A stretch of 64,000 nucleotides of DNA from Rhodococcus sp. RD6.2 (GTDB lineage Bacteria > Actinomycetota > Actinomycetes > Mycobacteriales > Mycobacteriaceae), in assembly GCF_001040705.1 (NCBI RefSeq), contig NZ_CVQP01000006.1:425760-489759 (forward strand), read 5' to 3'. Shown piece by piece: positions 1-10,031 of this stretch. The translations under genes and the position numbers were made by a program. Numbering within the stretch: position 1 is the first letter of the stretch; every line of letters begins with the position of its first letter. Below the pieces are notes generated by a model that saw nothing but the letters and a program-made list of their open reading frames with translations, was not told the origin of the DNA and searched no databases.

Positions 1-29
1 TCAGCCCAGCGGAGCTGCCGGGGCCACGA

Positions 30-911
30 TCAGAAGCTGTGCTCCTCGGCGGGGAACGTGCCGGTCCGCACCTCGTCGGCGTATGCGACGGCAGCGCCGC
101 GCAGCGTCTCGCCGATCGCGGCGAACTGCTTGACGAACTTCGCGGTCTTGCCGCTCGTGTACCCGGCCATGTCCTGCCAGACGAGAACCTGCGCGTCGCA
201 CTCGACACCCGCGCCGATTCCGACGGTCGGGATGGTCAGCTTGCGGGTGACCTGCCCGGCGATCTCGGCGGGGACCATCTCCATGACCACGGAGAACGCG
301 CCGGCCTCCTGGACCGCGATCGCGTCCGCGACGAGCTGCTCCGCGCCGTCACCGCGACCCTGGACACGGAACCCGCCCAGGCTGTTCACGGACTGCGGAG
401 TGAAACCGATGTGCGCCTGGACGGGAATGCCTGCGGCGGTCAGTGCCGCGATCTGCGGGGCGACACGTTCGCCGCCCTCGAGCTTCACGGCGTGCGCCTG
501 TCCCTCCTTCATGAAGCGGAAGGCGGTCTCGAGTGCCTGCTGCGGCGATGCCTCGTAGCTGCCGAACGGAAGATCGGCGATCACCAGGGCGTGCGGAGCC
601 CCGCGGACCACGCCGCGGACCAGGGGGAGCATCTCGTCCACGGTGACCGGGACGGTGGTGTCGTAGCCGTACACGACGTTGGCGGCGGAGTCGCCGACCA
701 GCAGCGCCGGGATGCCCGCCTCGTCGAAGATTCGGGCGGTGGAGTAGTCGTAGGCGGTGAGTTCCGCCCAGCGTCGTCCCTCGGCCTTCATGGCCTGCAG
801 GTGGTGGGTGCGGATCTTGGTGCGCCTCGGTGCGGCTGTCGCAGGCGCTCCGCCATACAGGGCGGTGGCGGAATCGGACGCCGGGGTGGTGGACGCGGAG
901 GTGTCGGACAT
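30..911 (-). CDS. panB: 3-methyl-2-oxobutanoate hydroxymethyltransferase (ketopantoate hydroxymethyltransferase)
   Basis: PanB transfers a hydroxymethyl group from methylene-tetrahydrofolate to 2-oxoisovalerate, the first committed step of pantothenate and CoA synthesis in the cytosol. The 293-residue product has the family's N-terminal KIRTHHL stretch, the LVGDSAANV motif near residue 72 whose Asp-Ser pair binds the metal and keto acid, and VGIGAG near the C-terminus. The ATG at 911 is chosen because AAGGGA lies just upstream; an open frame continues to 1106 but adds low-complexity sequence. The roughly 30-residue Ala/Ser/Thr-rich N-terminus is longer than in E. coli but usual in actinobacteria. 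It is divergent from the Hip1-like gene, as in M. tuberculosis (Rv2225/Rv2224c). Confidence 0.96.
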   Translation of the reverse strand: MSDTSASTTPASDSATALYGGAPATAAPRRTKIRTHHLQAMKAEGRRWAELTAYDYSTARIFDEAGIPALLVGDSAANVVYGYDTTVPVTVDEMLPLVRGVVRGAPHALVIADLPFGSYEASPQQALETAFRFMKEGQAHAVKLEGGERVAPQIAALTAAGIPVQAHIGFTPQSVNSLGGFRVQGRGDGAEQLVADAIAVQEAGAFSVVMEMVPAEIAGQVTRKLTIPTVGIGAGVECDAQVLVWQDMAGYTSGKTAKFVKQFAAIGETLRGAAVAYADEVRTGTFPAEEHSF

Positions 912-1104
912 CAGTGTCCCTTTCGTGCCTCGAGGCCCAGTGCGGGTCCCCGGGTTGCGGGTGATGACACCCACAGTCTGCCACCGCAGGGCAGGGACCG
1001 GACCGTGCAGTTCGTCACACCTGGCCCGCGCAGGATCGGTCCCGCTGACCGGGGCGGATCCTGCCGAAACGGGGCCGGTGGACTGTCGTGGCACCATCGA
1101 CGGC

Positions 1105-2658
1105 ATGCGAATGGTTACTGCAGCGGCGCTGGTCGCGACGGCGGCGATGGCGGTGGCGGGCTGCAGCGGAGCCGGTGAGACCGGCGGGCAGGCCGTTCCG
1201 TCCGACGCTCCGACGGCGACGGCAACAGGACCGGTGCCTGCGGGGCTGGACGCCTTCTACGCGCAGACCGTCGCGTGGGGGTCGTGCGCGGACTTCGAGA
1301 CCGACGGACCCCTCGCGAGCGCGTTGGAGTGCGCTCGGGTGACGGTGCCGGTGGACTACGACGACCCGGACGGTGCGACCGCGCAGATTGCGATCTCGCG
1401 GAGCCCGGCGACCGGTGATCGGATCGGGTCGCTGCTGGTGAACCCGGGCGGACCTGGTGCATCGGGGTTGTCGATGGCGAACGTGGCCGACATGACCGAC
1501 CTTGCCGAGCGATTCGACGTCGTCGGGTTCGACCCGCGCGGCGTGGGTGCATCGACGCCGCAGGTCCGGTGCCTGACGAACGCCGAGTTCGACGCCGACC
1601 GCGCCGACCCGAAGGTCGACATGAGCCCGGAGGGGGTCGCGCGAGTCGAATCCGTCAACGCCGCCTATGCCGCGAAGTGTGCGGAGCGGACGGGTGCCGA
1701 CTTCCTCGCGCACGTCGGCACCCACGAGGTGGTCCGCGACATGGACGTCATCCGGTCGGTGCTCGGTGACGAGCAGTTGACGTTCCTCGGGTTCTCGTAC
1801 GGCACTCGCATCGGCGCGGAGTACGCGGAGACGTTCCCGGGCAACGTGCGGGCGATGGTTCTCGACGGTGCCGTCGATCCGGAGCAGGACCCGGTCGAGG
1901 AGACGGTGCTGCAGGCGGCGGGATTCCAGCAGGCGTTCGACGACTTCGCCGCGAACTGCGCCACGGTCGACCGGTGCCCGCTCGGTTCCGATCCGACGCA
2001 GGCGGTCGCGCGGTTCCGGGCGCTGGTCGATCCGCTCGTCGAGCGCCCGGCCGAGACGACCGATCCTCGTGGACTCGGGTACCAGGACGCGATCACGGGG
2101 GTGCAGCAGGCGTTGTACTCGCCACAGTTGTGGGGGGCGCTGCGCAGCGGGCTGACCGCGCTCGCCGACGGCAAGGGCGACTCGCTGCTGATGCTCGCCG
2201 ATCAGTACCAGGGCCGCGACGACGACGGCGCCTACTCGAACATCAACGACGCGTTCAACGCGATCCGGTGCGTGGACGATCCGCCGGTGACGGATCGGGC
2301 GGTCGTCGATGCAGGGGACACCGCGTACCGGAAGGCGGCACCGTTCCTGGACGACGGCCGCGGCACGGGCGCGGCGCCTCTCGACGCGTGCGCGTTCTGG
2401 CCGGTGCCGTCGTCTGCGAATCCGCACGCAGTGGACGCTCCGGGGCTCGCGCCGGTCGTGGTGGTCTCGACGACGCAGGACCCGGCGACGCCGTACCAGG
2501 CGGGGGTCGACCTGGCGAAGCAGCTCGGCGCGTCATTGATCACGTACCGCGGAACGCAGCACACGGTGGTGTTGAACGGGGAGGCGTGCGTGGACGATCC
2601 GGTGGTGGCGTACCTGACCGACCTGGCGATTCCGGCTCCAGATCTCACATGTTCATAA
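1105..2658 (+). CDS. Hip1/CaeA-like secreted serine protease/esterase lipoprotein (TAP-type alpha/beta hydrolase)
   Basis: This 517-residue product is an alpha/beta hydrolase with a TAP-like C-terminal domain, the family of mycobacterial Hip1 (CaeA), a cell-envelope serine protease. A lipoprotein signal peptide ends in the lipobox VAGC with Cys20 as the acylation site. The catalytic triad can be placed at Ser231 (GFSYGT), Asp459 (TQDPAT) and His486 (TQHTVV), almost the spacing known for Hip1. The GGPGASG stretch resembles the oxyanion loop. The ATG at 1105 is preferred because it places the signal sequence at the N-terminus; a second ATG lies at 1111. Its position beside panB and glnA2 matches Rv2224c. 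The natural substrate cannot be read from sequence. Confidence 0.9.
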   Translation: MRMVTAAALVATAAMAVAGCSGAGETGGQAVPSDAPTATATGPVPAGLDAFYAQTVAWGSCADFETDGPLASALECARVTVPVDYDDPDGATAQIAISRSPATGDRIGSLLVNPGGPGASGLSMANVADMTDLAERFDVVGFDPRGVGASTPQVRCLTNAEFDADRADPKVDMSPEGVARVESVNAAYAAKCAERTGADFLAHVGTHEVVRDMDVIRSVLGDEQLTFLGFSYGTRIGAEYAETFPGNVRAMVLDGAVDPEQDPVEETVLQAAGFQQAFDDFAANCATVDRCPLGSDPTQAVARFRALVDPLVERPAETTDPRGLGYQDAITGVQQALYSPQLWGALRSGLTALADGKGDSLLMLADQYQGRDDDGAYSNINDAFNAIRCVDDPPVTDRAVVDAGDTAYRKAAPFLDDGRGTGAAPLDACAFWPVPSSANPHAVDAPGLAPVVVVSTTQDPATPYQAGVDLAKQLGASLITYRGTQHTVVLNGEACVDDPVVAYLTDLAIPAPDLTCS

Positions 2659-2671
2659 CCGCCCGAGTTAT

Positions 2672-2687
2672 GTAACACAGATTTAAC
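2672..2687 (+). promoter_or_regulatory. Candidate GlnR box upstream of glnA2
   Basis: GTAAC-N6-TTAAC lies 24 bases before the glnA2 start. It resembles the actinobacterial GlnR half-site pair GTnAC-N6-GaAAC. A closer match stands in front of glnA1 in this same window, which strengthens the reading. There is no obvious Shine-Dalgarno sequence between the box and the ATG, so the transcript may be leaderless or nearly so. Confidence 0.55.
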
Positions 2688-2710
2688 GCGCGGTGCCTAG
2701 TCTCGCGTGC

Positions 2711-4051
2711 ATGGATCGCCAAATGGAATTCGTGCTCCGTACCCTCGAAGAGCGCGACATTCGTTTCGTTCGACTGTGGTTCACCGACGTGCTCGGGTAT
2801 CTCAAGTCGGTGGCGATCGCTCCGGCCGAGCTCGAGGGGGCGTTCGCGGAGGGCATCGGCTTCGACGGCTCGGCGATCGAGGGCTTCTCGCGGGTCTCGG
2901 AGGCGGACACCGTCGCCAAGCCGGACCCGTCGACCTTCCAGATCCTGCCGTGGGAGCACAAGGACGGCAGGCAGCATTCGGCCCGCATGTTCTGCGACAT
3001 CGCGATGCCGGACGGCACCCCGTCGTGGGCGGACCCGCGCCACGTCCTGCGTCGCCAGCTGAGCAAGGCCAGCGACCTCGGCTTCAGCTGCTACGTGCAC
3101 CCCGAGATCGAGTTCTTCCTCCTCGAGAACGGCCCGTACGACGGCACGCGCCCGGTCCCGGCCGACTCGGGTGGCTACTTCGACCAGGCGGTGCACGACT
3201 CGGCACCGAACTTCCGCAGGCACGCGATCGACGCCCTCGAGCAGATGGGCATCTCGGTCGAGTTCAGCCATCACGAGACGGCGCCCGGGCAGCAGGAGAT
3301 CGACCTGCGCTACGCGGACGCCCTGTCGATGGCCGACAACGTGATGACGTTCCGGTATGTCGTCAAGGAGGTCGCGCGGAACGAGGGCGTGCGGGCATCG
3401 TTCATGCCGAAGCCGTTCGCGGAGCACGCCGGCTCTGCGATGCACACCCACATGAGTCTGTTCGAGGGCGAGAACAACGCCTTCCACAACCCGGACGACC
3501 CGATGCAGCTGTCGGCCACGGGTAAGGCGTTCATCGCCGGAATCCTCGAGCACGCCAACGAGATCAGCGCGGTGACGAACCAGTGGGTGAACTCCTACAA
3601 GCGCCTCGTCCACGGCGGCGAGGCGCCGACCGCGGCGTCCTGGGGTCCGTCGAACCGGTCCGCACTCGTGCGCGTCCCGATGTACACGCCGAACAAGGCG
3701 TCGTCGCGTCGCGTCGAGATCCGCAGCCCTGATTCGGCATGCAACCCGTACCTGTCGTTCGCGGTGCTGCTCGCGGCCGGATTGCGCGGCATCGAGAAGG
3801 GCTACGACCTCCCGCCCGAGGCCGAGGACGACGTGTGGTCGCTGACGTCGGCCGAGCGGCGCGCGATGGGGTACAAGGCGCTGCCCGGAAGCCTCGGTGA
3901 GGCACTCGAGGAGATGGAGCGCTCCGAACTGGTCGCGGAGACCCTCGGCGAGCACGTCTTCGACTTCTTCCTCCGCAACAAGCGGCGGGAGTGGGAGGAC
4001 TACCGCAGTCAGGTGACTCCGTTCGAACTCCAGACCTACCTCGGGCTGTAA
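2711..4051 (+). CDS. glnA2: Glutamine synthetase, GlnA2 type (GSI-alpha-like)
   Basis: A type I glutamine synthetase of 446 residues (ATP-dependent glutamate plus ammonia to glutamine), the same length as M. tuberculosis GlnA2. The beta-grasp domain is followed by the catalytic domain with [20 protein letters not shown], the glycine-rich HTHMSLF region and the RVEIRSPD signature. In the region where GlnA1 carries the adenylylation tyrosine, this protein reads [11 protein letters not shown], so the modified Tyr appears to be Trp; it should not be an adenylylation target. The ATG at 2711 gives the conserved start MDRQMEF; two upstream codons in frame were rejected. glnE follows after 7 bases, implying one transcript, and a GlnR-like box lies upstream. 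Confidence 0.95.
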   Translation: MDRQMEFVLRTLEERDIRFVRLWFTDVLGYLKSVAIAPAELEGAFAEGIGFDGSAIEGFSRVSEADTVAKPDPSTFQILPWEHKDGRQHSARMFCDIAMPDGTPSWADPRHVLRRQLSKASDLGFSCYVHPEIEFFLLENGPYDGTRPVPADSGGYFDQAVHDSAPNFRRHAIDALEQMGISVEFSHHETAPGQQEIDLRYADALSMADNVMTFRYVVKEVARNEGVRASFMPKPFAEHAGSAMHTHMSLFEGENNAFHNPDDPMQLSATGKAFIAGILEHANEISAVTNQWVNSYKRLVHGGEAPTAASWGPSNRSALVRVPMYTPNKASSRRVEIRSPDSACNPYLSFAVLLAAGLRGIEKGYDLPPEAEDDVWSLTSAERRAMGYKALPGSLGEALEEMERSELVAETLGEHVFDFFLRNKRREWEDYRSQVTPFELQTYLGL

Positions 4052-4058
4052 TCCGACG

Positions 4059-7000
4059 ATGGTCAAGCCTCCCACCGTCCGGTCCACCATCCCCGGCGTC
4101 GGTCGACTAGGCCTGGTCGAGCCGTCGGCACCTGCCGAACTGGCCGCACTGGGCTGGGTGAACGCCGACAGCGTCGAGCTGCTGTGGTCCTTGTCGCGCG
4201 CCGCGAACGCCGATCTGGCGTTGCGCACCCTGGTTCGGGTCAAGGACGGTCTCGATGCGGAGGGCTGGGCGGAACTCGATGCCGCGTTGCGCGTCGACAC
4301 CGGCTTGCGCGGCAGGCTCTTCGGGGTCATCGGCGCGTCGAGTGCGCTCGGCGATCACCTCGCCTCGGATCCGGGGCAGTGGACGTCGCTGCGCGGGAAC
4401 GTGGTGCTGCCGACGAAGCAGGAACTCGTCGACGAGCTCCTCGCTGCGGTCGAGGCGGTGCCGGACGGGTCGGCGTCTCCGACGAATCTCGTGTATCGGG
4501 CGGCGGTGACGGGCCACGACGCGATTGCGGCGTTGCGTCGCACCTACCGGAACCAGATGATGCTGCTGGCGTCGATGGACCTGGCCCCGATCGTCGAGAA
4601 CGAGCCGGTGATCCCGTATCAGGTCGTCGGGCATCAGCTCTCGGACATGGCCGATGCGGCGTTGACAGCGGCGCTCGCGGTCGCCGTCGCGACGATCCAC
4701 CCGGACGGACCGTGTCCCGCCCGCCTCGCGGTGATCGCGATGGGCAAGTGTGGCGCGCGGGAACTGAACTACGTCAGCGACGTCGACGTCGTGTTCGTCG
4801 CGGAGCCTGCGGACTCGTCCGCCAGCCGGCTCGCGGGCGAGATGATGCGGATCGGGACGTCCGCGTTCTTCGAGGTCGACGCCGCGCTCAGGCCGGAAGG
4901 CAAACGCGGAGAACTGGTCCGGACCCTCGACTCGCACGTCGCGTACTACAAGCGCTGGGCCAAGACGTGGGAGTTCCAGGCGTTGCTCAAGGCGCGCCCC
5001 GCCACGGGCGACCTCGCGCTGGGCCAAGACTACTTCGACGCGTTGAACCCGATGGTCTGGACCGCGGCCGAACGCGAGGACTTCGTGCCCGAGGTGCAGG
5101 CGATGCGGCGCCGGGTCGAGGAGATGGTGCCGCCGGAGCTGCGTGAGCGTGAGATCAAGCTCGGCCGCGGGAGCCTGCGGGACGTCGAATTCGCCGTCCA
5201 GCTCCTGCAATTGGTACACGGACGCGCCGACGAGTCGCTGCGCGTGCAGAGCACGATCGACGCCCTGACCGCGCTCGCGGCGGGGGGCTACGTCGGCCGC
5301 GACGACGCCGCCAACCTCACCGCGTCGTACGAGTTCCTTCGCCTCATCGAGCACCGGTTGCAGCTGCAGAAGCTCAAGCGCACCCACACCCTGCCCCCCG
5401 CGGACGACGAGGAGGGCCTGCGCTGGCTGGCGCGGGCCGCGCACATGCGCCCCGACGGCCGCCTCGACTCGCTCGGTGTCCTCAATGCCGAGGTCAAGCG
5501 GAACGCGCACCGGATCCGCCGGTTGCACGCGAAGCTCTTCTATCGTCCGCTGCTCGACTCCGTTGCCCGACTGGACAAGGAAGCACTGGGTCTGTCGCCC
5601 GACGCCGCGGTCCGTCAGCTCGCGGCGCTCGGCTACGTTGCCCCGGAGAACGCCCTCGGGCACCTCAAGGCGCTGACGTCCGGCGCCTCGCGCAAGGGTC
5701 GAATCCAGGCGCTGCTTCTCCCGACACTGCTCGAATGGCTCAGTGACACACCGGATCCCGATGCCGGCCTGCTCGCCTATCGACGGCTGTCGGATGCGAT
5801 GATGGATGCCGAGTGGTACCTGCGCCTCCTCCGCGACGAGGGTGCGGTCGCGCAGCGGCTGATGATCCTGCTCGGTTCCTCCGCCTACCTGCCGGACCTG
5901 CTCATCAAGGCGCCGGACGTGCTGCGGACGTTCGCCGACGGACCCAACGGTCCGCGACTGCTCGACGTGGATCCCCACGACGTGGCCCGCGGAATCCTGG
6001 CATCGTCGGCGCGCTACGACGACCCGGTTCGGGCGGTCGGTGCGGCGCGATCGTTGCGCAGGCACGAGTTGGCGCGGGTGGCGTCGGCAGACGTGCTCGG
6101 GATGCTCGACGTCCCGCAGGTGTGCCAGGCGTTGTCGTCGGTGTGGACGGCTGTGCTCGGTGCCGCGCTCGCTGCGGTGGTGCGGGCGTCGGAGGCGGAA
6201 CTGGGTGAGGCGGCGCCTGCGACCATCGCCGTGATCGGGATGGGCAGGCTCGGGGGCAACGAACTCGGGTACGGCTCCGACGCGGACGTGCTGTTCGTCT
6301 GCGAGCCGCGTCCGGGCGCCGACGAGACGCGAGCGGTCAAGTGGGCCAACATGGTTGCCGACCGGGTGCGGACGCTGCTTGGCGCACCGAGCACCGACCC
6401 GCCGCTCGAGGTCGACACGGGCCTGCGTCCCGAGGGTCGCAACGGCCCGGTGGTGCGAACGCTCGCGTCGTACCAGGCGTACTACCGCCAGTGGGCGCAG
6501 GCCTGGGAGATCCAGGCGCTGCTGCGTGCGCACGCGGTGACCGGCGACACCGACCTGGGCCTGCGGTTCCTGACGATGATTGACGAGTTCCGGTACCCGG
6601 ACGGCGGTGTCACCGATACCGCGGTGCGGGAGATCCGCCGGATCAAGGCACGGGTCGACTCGGAGCGACTGCCCCGCGGCGCCGACCCCGCCACCCACAC
6701 CAAGCTCGGACGCGGCGGACTCGCCGACATCGAGTGGACGGTCCAGTTGATCCAGCTGCGGCACGCTCACGACGTGCCCGCGCTGCACAACACGTCGACC
6801 CTCGAGACGCTCGACGCGATCGGTGCGGCGGAACTGCTCGCCGAGACCGACGTCGAACTGCTCCGCGAATCGTGGCTGACCGCGACCAAGGCACGCAACG
6901 CGCTGGTGCTGGTCCGCGGAAAACCGACCGATCAGCTGCCCGGTCCGGGTCGCGTGCTGTCCGCCGTCGCGCAGGTGGCGGGCTGGCCGGGCGGCGACGC

Positions 7001-7076
7001 CAACGAGTTCCTCGACAACTACATGCGGGTCACCCGGCGGGCGAAGGCCGTGGTGGAGCGCGTGTTCGGTGCCTGA
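4059..7076 (+). CDS. glnE: Bifunctional glutamine synthetase adenylyltransferase/deadenylase
   Basis: GlnE attaches and removes AMP on the regulatory tyrosine of glutamine synthetase in response to nitrogen status. The 1005-residue protein has the two nucleotidyltransferase domains of the family: an N-terminal (deadenylase-like) one with [12 protein letters not shown] and Asp-rich SDVDVVF near residues 226-246, and a C-terminal (adenylylase-like) one with [12 protein letters not shown] and SDADVLF near residues 725-745. Each is followed by the helical GlnD/PII-uridylyltransferase-type segment ([20 protein letters not shown]). It starts 7 bases after glnA2. Its target is most likely GlnA1, encoded at 19.9-21.3 kb, because only GlnA1 keeps the modified tyrosine. 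In M. tuberculosis glnE and glnA1 adjoin; here 12.8 kb lies between them. Confidence 0.96.
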   Translation: MVKPPTVRSTIPGVGRLGLVEPSAPAELAALGWVNADSVELLWSLSRAANADLALRTLVRVKDGLDAEGWAELDAALRVDTGLRGRLFGVIGASSALGDHLASDPGQWTSLRGNVVLPTKQELVDELLAAVEAVPDGSASPTNLVYRAAVTGHDAIAALRRTYRNQMMLLASMDLAPIVENEPVIPYQVVGHQLSDMADAALTAALAVAVATIHPDGPCPARLAVIAMGKCGARELNYVSDVDVVFVAEPADSSASRLAGEMMRIGTSAFFEVDAALRPEGKRGELVRTLDSHVAYYKRWAKTWEFQALLKARPATGDLALGQDYFDALNPMVWTAAEREDFVPEVQAMRRRVEEMVPPELREREIKLGRGSLRDVEFAVQLLQLVHGRADESLRVQSTIDALTALAAGGYVGRDDAANLTASYEFLRLIEHRLQLQKLKRTHTLPPADDEEGLRWLARAAHMRPDGRLDSLGVLNAEVKRNAHRIRRLHAKLFYRPLLDSVARLDKEALGLSPDAAVRQLAALGYVAPENALGHLKALTSGASRKGRIQALLLPTLLEWLSDTPDPDAGLLAYRRLSDAMMDAEWYLRLLRDEGAVAQRLMILLGSSAYLPDLLIKAPDVLRTFADGPNGPRLLDVDPHDVARGILASSARYDDPVRAVGAARSLRRHELARVASADVLGMLDVPQVCQALSSVWTAVLGAALAAVVRASEAELGEAAPATIAVIGMGRLGGNELGYGSDADVLFVCEPRPGADETRAVKWANMVADRVRTLLGAPSTDPPLEVDTGLRPEGRNGPVVRTLASYQAYYRQWAQAWEIQALLRAHAVTGDTDLGLRFLTMIDEFRYPDGGVTDTAVREIRRIKARVDSERLPRGADPATHTKLGRGGLADIEWTVQLIQLRHAHDVPALHNTSTLETLDAIGAAELLAETDVELLRESWLTATKARNALVLVRGKPTDQLPGPGRVLSAVAQVAGWPGGDANEFLDNYMRVTRRAKAVVERVFGA

Positions 7077-7245
7077 GGTCGCCGTTCGTACGCCGTAAGG
7101 CGAAAACCACTACGTACCCCCGTTTTTCGGGGAACAGGTACTTCGGTGGGTGATTTCCCCGCTGTTCTCGTGGGCGGTTCCCGGGATTCTTCGATGCGTT
7201 GCCGACGATCTCCGTCGGCCGGAGAATCCTGGAGGAATCCGCTCG

Positions 7246-7779
7246 ATGTCGAAGCACCGCAAATCCCACACCACCCGCGCCACGCGAACGGTGTGCGGCC
7301 TCGCCGTCGCCGCTGCGATCACCGGGGGAGTGCTGGCCCTGCCCGCCGCCCGCGCGTCCGCGGAACCGTTCGCCATTCCGGGTATCGGCACCCTCGACGT
7401 CCCCGGAGGTGCCCCGGTGACGCCCGCGCCGCTGCCCACTCGCGGGCAGCAGGCACTCGACGCTGCGCTCTCGAAGCTGGGCGCGCCGTACGTGTGGGGG
7501 GCTACCGGGCCCAACGCCTTCGACTGCTCGGGTCTGGTCCAATGGGCGTACCGGCAGGCGGGCGTTTCCGTTCCACGCACCACGTACGACCAGGTCAACG
7601 GCGGCAGTCCCGTCGGTCGCGGCGATCTGCAACCCGGTGACGTGGTGCTGTTCAACGGCGCGGAGCACGTCGGCCTCTACGCGGGTGGCGGTACCGTCGT
7701 CCATGCGCCGACCAGTGGTCAGCCGGTCAAACGCGCGCCGCTGGACTCGATGCCGTTCTTCGCGGCGCGCCGTTACTGA
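7246..7779 (+). CDS. Secreted NlpC/P60 peptidoglycan endopeptidase
   Basis: A 177-residue exported cysteine peptidase expected to cut peptide stems of peptidoglycan. A basic N-terminus and hydrophobic segment (residues 17-38) form a signal peptide ending near ASAEP. A short linker (IPGIGTLDVPGG) leads to one NlpC/P60 domain from about residue 68, with Cys94 (DCSG), His141 (EHVGLY) and His153 (VVHAP) as the catalytic set. The ATG at 7246 follows GGAGGA at a good distance. Domain and linker closely resemble the NlpC/P60 protein at 52.2 kb, so the two look like paralogues, but no c-di-AMP riboswitch is visible in front of this copy. Confidence 0.9.
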   Translation: MSKHRKSHTTRATRTVCGLAVAAAITGGVLALPAARASAEPFAIPGIGTLDVPGGAPVTPAPLPTRGQQALDAALSKLGAPYVWGATGPNAFDCSGLVQWAYRQAGVSVPRTTYDQVNGGSPVGRGDLQPGDVVLFNGAEHVGLYAGGGTVVHAPTSGQPVKRAPLDSMPFFAARRY

Positions 7780-7841
7780 ACGCGCGGCCGAGAACGACGA
7801 CCACCGTAGACTCGTTCCCGTACCCGAGGGAAGGATCGCAC

Positions 7842-8276
7842 GTGAACGCTCCCGACCCCAACGACTGGAATGCGAAGATCGTCGCCGAGTTCCGGGCCAA
7901 CGAGGGCAGGGTGGGTGGTCAGTTCGAGGGTGCTCCACTGATCCTGCTGCACCACCGGGGCCGAAAGTCGGGGCGCGAGTTCGTCTCCCCGATGATGTAC
8001 CTGCCCGACGACAGCGACCCGGACCGGATCTTCGTGTTCGCGTCGAAGGCGGGTGCGCCGACCAACCCCGCCTGGTACCACAACCTCGTCGCGGCCGACA
8101 CGGCCACGGTCGAGCGTGGCACCGACACCTACACCGTGGCCGTCGAGGAGATCACCGGCGACGAGCGGGACGTCGTCTTCGCCGAACAGGCGTCCCGCTA
8201 CCCGGGTTTCGCCGGGTACGCGGTGAAGACCGCCGGGGTCCGGGTGATCCCGGTCGTGGCGCTCACCCGCGTCTAG
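7842..8276 (+). CDS. DDN/F420-dependent nitroreductase-family protein (deazaflavin-binding split barrel)
   Basis: A 144-residue protein of the actinobacterial nitroreductase/deazaflavin-dependent family (DUF385/DDN fold). Supporting stretches are LLHHRGRKSGREFVSP near residue 35, the FASKAGAPTNPAWYHNL block near residue 66 that is typical for the family and lies at the cofactor site, and the terminal AGVRVIPVVALTR. Known members bind F420 or flavin, or have lost the cofactor; which applies here is open. The GTG start at 7842 follows AGGGAAGG. It runs convergently into the GntR gene, sharing stop-codon bases at 8273-8276. Confidence 0.85.
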   Translation: MNAPDPNDWNAKIVAEFRANEGRVGGQFEGAPLILLHHRGRKSGREFVSPMMYLPDDSDPDRIFVFASKAGAPTNPAWYHNLVAADTATVERGTDTYTVAVEEITGDERDVVFAEQASRYPGFAGYAVKTAGVRVIPVVALTRV

Positions 8277-8953
8277 CTGCCCGCGAACAGCCGGATGCGC
8301 TGCTCACGACTGCGCTCGAGGTGCGAGCGCATGTGCTCGCGGGCGGCTCGTTCGTCCCGGGCGCGCAGCGCGTCGAGGATGAGGTCGTGCTCGGAGTTCA
8401 GTAGGTCCGGCTCGCCGTAGTTCGACGGCGGTCCGCTGTCGTAGATGCGCAACTGGGTCGTGAGCCGGATGAGCAGGGCGGTGATGGTCGCGTTGTGGGC
8501 GGCCTGCCAGAGGGCCTCGTGGAAGCGGAAGTTGCCCGAGCGCACCTCGGCGTCCTCGGTCGCGTCGCAACAGACGCGGTGCAGGCTTTCGAGTCGGGCC
8601 ATGTCGAGGTCGGTGTGGCGCAGCGCCGCGGCCCCCGCGGCCTCGGATTCGAGCGCGACCCGAGCCGCGTAGATCTCGATGACGTCCTCGGGCGTGCCGG
8701 AACGCACGCGGAAGCCCCGTGCCGCGCGTTCGAGCAGGCCGTCGTGGGCGAGCCAGTTGAGAGCCTCGCGGATGGGGGTGCGGGATGCGCCGTACGTCTC
8801 GCTGAGTTGCGTCTCGTGGAGGGGAGACCCCTGCGGGAACTTGCCGTCGAGGATGTCGGCCCGCAGGCGGAGGTACTGCTTCGACGTCTGGTCGGAACGG
8901 CCGGCGGCGCCCGTCGTCATCAGCGTTCCCAGGTCGTCGTCCTCGCGCGCCAT
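8273..8953 (-). CDS. GntR-family transcriptional regulator, FadR/FCD subfamily
   Basis: A 226-residue regulator with an N-terminal winged helix-turn-helix (about residues 27-90; ETYGASRTPIREALNWLAHDGL is split by helix 3 and the wing) and a C-terminal all-helical FCD ligand domain carrying likely metal-binding histidines (FRFHEALW, LNSEHDLI, AREHMRSH). FCD regulators usually respond to small carboxylates or sugar acids. The ATG at 8953 follows GGAGGGGA. It is divergently placed against the sulfurtransferase-thiM-monooxygenase operon and a GTATAC-centred palindrome lies between them, so local autoregulation and control of that operon are the likely roles. The effector is unknown. Confidence 0.9.
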   Translation of the reverse strand: MAREDDDLGTLMTTGAAGRSDQTSKQYLRLRADILDGKFPQGSPLHETQLSETYGASRTPIREALNWLAHDGLLERAARGFRVRSGTPEDVIEIYAARVALESEAAGAAALRHTDLDMARLESLHRVCCDATEDAEVRSGNFRFHEALWQAAHNATITALLIRLTTQLRIYDSGPPSNYGEPDLLNSEHDLILDALRARDERAAREHMRSHLERSREQRIRLFAGS

Positions 8954-9026
8954 CGTGTCCCCTCCGTCGATTCGTTGCGGTCTGCGCCGCGTCGATGATT
9001 ATGCCAGGGGAGACAGCCGGATACTT

Positions 9027-9036
9027 GCGTATACGC
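9027..9036. promoter_or_regulatory. Candidate operator for the divergent GntR/FCD regulator
   Basis: The perfect palindrome GCGTATACGC sits in the 133-base gap between the GntR gene and the sulfurtransferase gene. GTATAC-centred palindromes are common FCD-type GntR operators. The assignment rests on position and symmetry only. Confidence 0.45.
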
Positions 9037-9086
9037 TCGTCCTCGCTTACGTTCGGGTTGTTCGAGTCCTCCAGGAAGGTGTGTCG

Positions 9087-9968
9087 GTGCAACCAGTGAT
9101 CCAGGCGCAGGAGTTGGCCGCGCTGCTCGGCCGCCCCGACGCGCCCGTCGTCCTCGACGTCACCGTCCTCCTCGCACCCGCCCGATTCGACGGCGACTAC
9201 CGACCCGAATCGGGCGAGTCGCTCTGGCGCGAGGCGCACCTGCCGGGGTCCCGGCACGTCGACCTCCTGACGACCCTGTCCGACACCTCGGGCTCGCTGC
9301 ACTTCACCCGCCCGTCGGCCGACGGACTCGCCGCCGACCTGGGCAGGCTCGGCATCACGCCCGACAGTTCCGTGGTGCTCTACGACCAGGGCGGCGCGAC
9401 CTGGGCGTCGCGGGTGTGGTGGCTACTGCGGGCAGTCGGAGTCGACGCCAGGATCCTCGACGGCGGTCTCGCCAGGTGGACCGCGCTCGGGCTGCCCGTG
9501 GAATCCGGTGAGCCCACCGCGGCCGAGCCGGTCCAGGTTTCGTCGTCCGCGCTCGCCGACCGTGGACTCTGGGTCGACCGCGGCGAGGTCGCGGCCATCG
9601 CCGCAGGCCGAGCGCCCGGAACGCTGGTGTGCGCGCTCGCGCCCGCACAGTTCGCGGGCGCCGAGAACACCCGCTACAGCAGGCGCGGCCACATCCCCGG
9701 CAGTCGCAACCTGTCCGCGAAGAGCATGCTCGACGACCGCGGACTGCTCCGCGAGGCCGACGAACTCACCGCGCTCGCCGCAGCGGCGCTCGCGGACGTC
9801 GACCAGCCCCTGGTGATCTATTGCGGTGGAGGAATCTCGGCGTGCCTGACCGCACTCGGGCTCGTCCTCGCCGGACACGACACGGTCCAGGTCTACGACG
9901 GGTCGATCGAGGAGTGGTCGGCCGACTCGACACTGCCGATGGTGACGACGACGGGTGGTGACGAGTGA
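9087..9968 (+). CDS. Two-domain rhodanese-type sulfurtransferase (thiosulfate or 3-mercaptopyruvate sulfurtransferase)
   Basis: A 293-residue tandem rhodanese. The N-terminal, non-catalytic repeat includes LPGSRHVDL and VLYDQGG; the C-terminal repeat contains RGHIPGSRN and the active-site loop YCGGGISA, in which the Cys accepts the persulfide sulfur. The loop is between the thiosulfate and mercaptopyruvate sulfurtransferase patterns, so the donor is not decided. GTG at 9087 is preferred because AGGAAGG stands 7 bases before it; the in-frame GTG at 9081 is too close to the ribosome site. It is the first gene of a run with thiM and an LLM-type monooxygenase, hinting at sulfur or thiazole metabolism. 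Confidence 0.88.
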   Translation: MQPVIQAQELAALLGRPDAPVVLDVTVLLAPARFDGDYRPESGESLWREAHLPGSRHVDLLTTLSDTSGSLHFTRPSADGLAADLGRLGITPDSSVVLYDQGGATWASRVWWLLRAVGVDARILDGGLARWTALGLPVESGEPTAAEPVQVSSSALADRGLWVDRGEVAAIAAGRAPGTLVCALAPAQFAGAENTRYSRRGHIPGSRNLSAKSMLDDRGLLREADELTALAAAALADVDQPLVIYCGGGISACLTALGLVLAGHDTVQVYDGSIEEWSADSTLPMVTTTGGDE

Positions 9969-10031
9969 AGCGATGTCGCCCTCGGCCCTGACCCCGACAC
10001 CCACGACGATGCCTACCTCACAGGAATTTCC

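Noticed and set aside
4107-6788. An 893-codon minus-strand frame across glnE
   Set aside because: It mirrors the coding frame of glnE, has no motifs, and GlnE itself is complete.
7117-7132. Small hairpin with a T-rich loop after glnE
   Set aside because: The stem is only 5 bp and the T run is in the loop, so it is not a convincing terminator.
9969-10031. TPP riboswitch before thiM
   Set aside because: Only 63 bases lie between the sulfurtransferase and thiM genes, and no THI-box sequence is present.
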